From JABWCE01 sp964355045 (lineage in GTDB: Bacteria; Bacteroidota; Bacteroidia; NS11-12g; UBA9320): a stretch of DNA of 9,253 bases. Position numbers and translations under genes: made by a program. The DNA lies in the NCBI GenBank assembly GCA_964355045.1, contig CAYHCM010000139.1, positions 1 through 9,253 on the forward strand, read 5' to 3'. Positions 7,701 through 9,253 of the stretch are shown piece by piece; within the stretch, counting starts at the first letter, position 1; every line of letters starts with the position of its first letter. The notes beneath the pieces are model-generated. The model was not told the origin of the DNA and did not search any database. It saw only the letters and a list, made by a program, of their open reading frames with translations.

Positions 7701-8980
7701 GAGTATCTCCAACGGTGAGCTGTAATGGTAGTATTGCAAACATTTGGAATACACGCTATGGTTTTCCATCTTACATAAAAAGTATCGTTGACCTTTAAAG
7801 AACCAAACCCCAAACTAAACCCGCCAATAGGGGAGGTGCCAAGGCAGGAAAAATAACCTCCAACTGTATTATATCGAAAGTTTACAAAATTCTTGTTCAA
7901 TTTAGTCCCATACTTTCCTTTCGTTACCGTCATTCCTGTAGTATCAATGGCCGACATCATGTAATTATAAAATCCTCCATTATACGATTGCCAAATTGTA
8001 ACTATCGTATTGCTTATAGGTTTATTAGATTTATTAATTACGATTATTTCGTTTAAGGTAGGTTTGTTAATATCAAAACACCAGTCAATCGTAGTTTTGG
8101 GAATGATGGTTAAACCTTGTACAAAAGCGTCAAGATTTACAATGGCATTTTTAGTAGAAATATTACAAACCGTATTTCCACATCCGAATTTGGTAGTATA
8201 AATGGAAACCAGATTATTGCATTTAACAACAACTACTGTATCAGAAATTTTTACTTCTTCACCACCGTCTAAATACGCATCTTTGTTTCCTATAAGCTTA
8301 AAATCACTGGAATCAAGCTTTGAAATAACGGAATCGGCTGAGTATTTATCTTTGGTGCGGGACGAAGTAAGCTTTAATCCATTACCATAAGTGCGAAAAA
8401 ATAAAACATTTTGGGCACCACCTTTGCCTGTGTTTAAAATAGAAATTTCTCTGACAAATTTATTATTGAGGTAAGCATTTTTTATTTGATTGCTTATGGT
8501 ATTTATTAAAATATTGGGAATGGAAACATTGATGGCTCCGGTAAAATGAGATTCATTTCCGCCGGTATAATTAAACACCAATTCAGGAATAGCCTGATTG
8601 CCTTTACTTATAAAGGTTTGTAAATCACACGTTGAATTTACTTTTACAGAAATTCGCAAATATCCGGCAAGGGTAAAATTTGGTATTTTAAAAACCGGGG
8701 TATTAGGGTTTATAATATTAAATTCGGTAACTCCTGTTCCCTTAAATGAGGAAGCCTGATAAAAAGAACCGGACGGAAGTTTTAGAGTTAAAAAAATATT
8801 TGTAATACCGGAGGCTGAAATATTCCGGATCTCAAATACCAAAGAATCGGCTTTGCCGCATATTGTAAGGCTTGCAGGATAGGTAGTTTGTATATTAAAC
8901 TTTTTGGTTTGGGCACAAACGTTGCCCCCAATTATTATAAATAAAAACAGAAAATACAGGAATGGCTTGCTTTTTCTCAC
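1718..8980 (-). CDS. Giant secreted protein: DUF11-like modules, PKD-like repeats, T9SS type B (gliding-associated) C-terminus
   Basis: 2420 residues from GTG (8980-8978) to TAG (1720-1718). The GTG start is supported by an in-frame TAG six codons upstream, no intervening ATG, and a signal peptide that begins immediately (basic RKSK, long Phe/Leu/Ile core, cleavage after VCA, residue 23). C22 lacks a lipobox context, so it is not a clear lipoprotein. Residues about 25-1500 are DUF11-like beta-sandwich modules. Two Ig-like modules carry cysteines at 1523 and 1608. Eight PKD-like repeats span about 1678-2325, and a CHU_C/type B sorting domain about 2330-2420. Calcium-loop-like motifs occur at D621-G630 and D1445-E1456. 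No catalytic domain is recognisable. Known proteins of this layout are T9SS-exported surface adhesins or extracellular matrix components; that role is inference here. The reading frame is intact throughout. It has its own promoter candidate and terminator, so it is probably monocistronic. Confidence 0.95.
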   Translation of the reverse strand: MRKSKPFLYFLFLFIIIGGNVCAQTKKFNIQTTYPASLTICGKADSLVFEIRNISASGITNIFLTLKLPSGSFYQASSFKGTGVTEFNIINPNTPVFKIPNFTLAGYLRISVKVNSTCDLQTFISKGNQAIPELVFNYTGGNESHFTGAINVSIPNILINTISNQIKNAYLNNKFVREISILNTGKGGAQNVLFFRTYGNGLKLTSSRTKDKYSADSVISKLDSSDFKLIGNKDAYLDGGEEVKISDTVVVVKCNNLVSIYTTKFGCGNTVCNISTKNAIVNLDAFVQGLTIIPKTTIDWCFDINKPTLNEIIVINKSNKPISNTIVTIWQSYNGGFYNYMMSAIDTTGMTVTKGKYGTKLNKNFVNFRYNTVGGYFSCLGTSPIGGFSLGFGSLKVNDTFYVRWKTIACIPNVCNTTITAHRWRYSATYSDTCGASYSVAENWGSGGGIQYMGAIPWIPSDIVAGVPEKLNFTISSVGLFPVTNKSRFTIKLSLQSGIKHSLKPDDIKFTDINGTDWKPYSVVNNSADILAYFYQPNISLAKAELNIVIEADCKSSNPSGIKNYYVSISYLPDSSCNGGTEFQLYCTSGKIKVHCTKSCNNGGMLFKNFSVKRKNYGKPDNNNDGLADGTGTIDFAKVKRNRSFVYDTLSTFYSGIVMASGSNNVFFNGRIKTSVLNGNLLKPLVAIITFYRGGKVKYACNKLPVSTYVTGTTRYCEIDLNVNAATIAGCPNISNYVFVNGDSIVVNLNYVYTTNIGAYSGEAVFDNPEFYLSTTPNPNSSQKLQCDTFSGRHILLGSYFTNWYTENYSSSSCSPVTLYNSFYFNAGSCCDNYAGGNPFPYEYRNFNYLDKIKVTLPKGYSFSSAAIYYYSSKGTSNYTSYYSSNIKPVINNSDSLVFNLDTLFNATKGIFKRSDEGYQGTLVLNLIPGCKAAINTYETVKYSSYFKWPGAGVTDIIENYPDSLKFDHPSVLLTAINSLSISKKDSFSWDIIMSNTKSGSSIGNVWLANTSPQKLKIIAIKDLSTGTNLPVTNGIFKAGNLTSTSARSFRIYATSTNCRLDSFKMAVGWNCNSYPDSLEVYSCKNLLNYINLILSPQPPLIISTLLEDTTRTDVCTNRKYKAIIANVDEDIIYQLKLKVTIPPGTTFVDTGMYYSFPYGSKFIKLSKPVLVTGTTYEWALSDSIAGLKNGLDKVSDSTRCRVLLQFYLATNCQITAGAFVSIMPDGKIGCGEPVRRIGFTGQPIKIKGVDNPYFSLIKLTPDSINLCSPSVAFKAKIIYLGPTGTLANDSIILSLPIGFVPDTSSLTTVRIKGRGVVKDVNGEKRWTWAIPKGLVPGDSSMLDFKLNITNKAPSCGTELFTMQAVTKKKAFCVKSNDSCDINVATGIFYKAFKLDRAEPVIKLTRSVSVNAGDSGEIADISFIITNNKKVIDTSLSSSFYLIIDKNGNNKFDKTEAIVKKFTKTTGWLNKQQISFSFSGFVKNTDVCKLMIVSDTNNCQCLKNVLPLINIQLKNAGRDTSFCSNYSLPIGLDSVKKYKYEWLPSDYLSSPFKSKTIYKKPNFTTNDQTQTYILKTTRSGACISYDTVIIKLKSFIYLRKLKDTTSICEGSTAQIGDSAKGGKGTLTFSWLPATGLSSYTKMIVFANPKISTKYYITVKDQNQCSIKDSVYLNVAKLPAVKIGSVGFCEKKDIYFFNQSNYFGQKKGTELWRINFNNVTQTDPTFIFDTIGLYFTRLIVSNQFGCTDSNYKYIPVYGNPVPSNSKFSQCLGDSVKLNDNSTVARMKIKSVIWRFASDSMKGKAVSKLFSQPGIQKFTQIVTSDSGCVSYLKDSIFIFDKPKANFFRIGKCLNDSIDFMDLSKFNTLDSIKNYEWRIKNTLSFTKQTSVLFDSIGLYDIVLKVTTKKGCSDSVKKTININPNPVVAFNVGDFCPYDTIKATNTSTLAKGKIKNQNWQVDAFYSSNLVNPVLAPLNEGSYTIKLKVQSDSLCTDSLEKIFRVFPGVKPKTSFVNGCENSAMVFTDISNNGNATIGNRAWRIGTNTYTDSTFLYALGSRGIYPYRFTTTTTDGCVFKHDSVFVVYENPVANFISNSPCNDDLVNFTDQSQPGTNATLISRKWFENNVLINFTPTFSRRFLTPGLKLMSLVVQNSFGCTDTIAVPTQVAPANYADFTLNDACPGDLVNLNFTGFTGANTITSYNVKWGDGSQNNALPLSHSYNKTGNYTVQLTISTLPGCNLDTSKTVNIFPVPAAGFNYYPQYPDIKNPAVTITDKSIGAIKWFYTFGDSSIATTQNPLYSYKDSGEYFITQLVENQYGCMDTAIRRVYVNFILFTHIPSAFSPGNDDINPTFEPSGLGIKDFKLTIFNRWGEKIFDPGWGRTAWDGVYKNEFVQMGIYPYYLEIIDFGNIRHNYHGVVNVVR
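1721..1993 (-). other. T9SS type B / gliding motility-associated C-terminal domain (CHU_C)
   Basis: Residues about 2330-2420. Signature segments are HIPSAFSPGNDDINPTF (2334 onward), FKLTIFNRWGEKIFD, AWDGVY and GIYPYYLEI, ending in a VVNVVR terminus that stops exactly at the end of the domain. These match the CHU_C / TIGR04131 family. In Flavobacterium johnsoniae this class marks SprB-type T9SS cargo, whose export and surface attachment need extra partners compared with type A cargo. The domain is complete. Confidence 0.95.
2006..3949 (-). repeat. Eight tandem PKD-like repeats of about 82 residues in the giant protein
   Basis: The recurring core is F...G.Y...L.V....GC.D near the end of each unit. 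Its cysteine falls at residues 1745, 1826, 1908, 1990, 2071, 2154, 2236 and 2317, so successive gaps are 81, 82, 82, 81, 83, 82 and 81. Each unit also has an early cysteine (for example C1688 in unit 1) followed by a F.D.S-like strand and a conserved Trp. Units 1-6 have lost the classical PKD GDG turn; unit 7 keeps WGDGS and unit 8 keeps FGDSS. Unit 8 lacks the early cysteine (YPQYPD in its place). PKD domains form rigid Ig-like rods, so the array probably acts as a stalk of about 650 residues before the sorting domain. Confidence 0.88.
4481..8908 (-). other. N-terminal DUF11-like / unassigned region of the giant protein
   Basis: Residues about 25-1500. Signature strands of the DUF11/COG1361 type (LP.G..F or IPPG..F after a run of alternating hydrophobics) occur at L68 (LPSGSF), L857 (LPKGYSF), I1142 (IPPGTTF) and L1296 (LPIGFVP). 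Each is preceded by a cysteine-bearing strand such as DVCTNRKY (C1116) or NLCSPSVAF (C1268). A block near 600-650 (CNNGGMLF, then DNNNDGLADG at 621-630, then a TIDF..V.R.R segment) resembles a motif I associate with other large Bacteroidota secreted proteins; no function is known to me. Tyr, Ser and Asn are abundant around 780-900. No enzyme motif was found. Confidence 0.6.
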
Positions 8981-9253
8981 TAACTTTTTGATACTCTATT
9001 ATTAATATAATAAAGATACGGGGCAAATATAGTTTTTTATGTTTTATTAGTATGATAAACGCTTAATTGTATTTAATCTAAATAGGATTTTTGCATTTTA
9101 ACAGATTTTAACTTTCAATTAAATAACATCTTACAAAAAAATTTAAAGATGTAATAATGTTGTAAACTTTTTGATTTCTTAATATGATTTTTATCCTAAA
9201 AGCAGAGCAATTCGGGAAGAAAATAAATGTATAATTACCTGTAAACTTAATTA
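8981..9253. other. AT-rich intergenic region upstream of the giant gene
   Basis: 273 bases with no credible ORF on either strand and no tRNA. It contains the promoter candidate at 9024-9031, a small inverted repeat (ACATCTT at 9126-9132 with AAGATGT at 9146-9152, 13-base loop, no following T-run), and a near-tandem pair of ATTTTAAC around 9095-9115. Whatever gene lies beyond 9253 is not visible. Confidence 0.5.
9024..9031 (-). promoter_or_regulatory. Probable -7 promoter box of the giant gene
   Basis: TATATTTG on the minus strand, identical to the -7 box of tRNA-Gly in this window and a full match to TAnnTTTG. At the expected 19-base spacing upstream (9054-9051) the sequence is CATA rather than TTTG, so the -33 element is poor. 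Transcription would begin near 9018, leaving a leader of about 38 bases before the GTG start. The weak -33 suggests low or activator-dependent transcription. Confidence 0.5.

Noticed and set aside
7575..7769. 64-codon minus-strand open frame inside the giant gene
   Set aside because: Different frame of the same strand within a continuous 2420-codon gene; Cys/Tyr/Ser-rich frame-shift composition and no domain.
8909..8980. Lipoprotein signal around C22 of the giant protein
   Set aside because: The residues before the cysteine (G-G-N-V) do not form a lipobox, which needs a small residue directly before Cys, while VCA followed by Q fits signal peptidase I.
9126..9152. Inverted repeat ACATCTT / AAGATGT as a terminator
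   Set aside because: A seven-base AT-rich stem with a 13-base loop and no T-run immediately after it on either strand.
9190..9253. Possible start of a plus-strand gene at the right edge
   Set aside because: The only ATG there (ATGTATAATTACCTG) meets a TAA after five codons, and no consensus plus-strand promoter box precedes it.

Overview
The window reads as chromosomal DNA from an AT-rich member of the Bacteroidota. The evidence is direct. Two secreted proteins end in the two classes of type IX secretion (T9SS) sorting domain, which are restricted to this phylum. A tRNA promoter matches the Bacteroidota consensus (TTTG, 19-base spacer, TAnnTTTG), and there are no obvious Shine-Dalgarno sites. 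I cannot place it below phylum. Everything recognisable lies on the minus strand.

Layout, in plus-strand order. Positions 4-1155 hold a complete 383-residue secreted protein with a beta-sandwich (concanavalin A / polysaccharide-lyase-like) ectodomain and a type A sorting domain. Positions 1156-1285 are an AT-rich intergenic stretch with phased A-tracts. tRNA-Leu(UAA) is at 1286-1369. Positions 1370-1513 hold two strong palindromes and the terminator of the next tRNA. tRNA-Gly(GCC) is at 1514-1589, with a very good promoter at 1607-1637. A heptamer-based hairpin at 1648-1718 is the likely terminator of the next gene and touches its stop codon. Positions 1718-8980 encode a 2420-residue surface or secreted protein. 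Positions 8981-9253 contain that gene's probable promoter and otherwise no gene.

The giant protein has four parts: a signal peptide; about 1450 residues of DUF11-like beta-sandwich modules, with two calcium-loop-like motifs; two Ig-like linker modules followed by eight tandem PKD-like repeats of about 82 residues with regularly spaced cysteines; and a type B (gliding-motility-associated, CHU_C) sorting domain. This is the architecture of a long exported stalk or adhesin.

The two protein genes share the T9SS export route. They are separated by two tRNA genes and at least two terminator-like hairpins, so they look like independent units rather than one operon. I see no phage, transposase, CRISPR or defence system. 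The most unusual features are the regular cysteine-paired repeat array, the mostly unassigned N-terminal 1450 residues of the giant protein, and the palindromic or heptameric DNA repeats around the tRNA genes.
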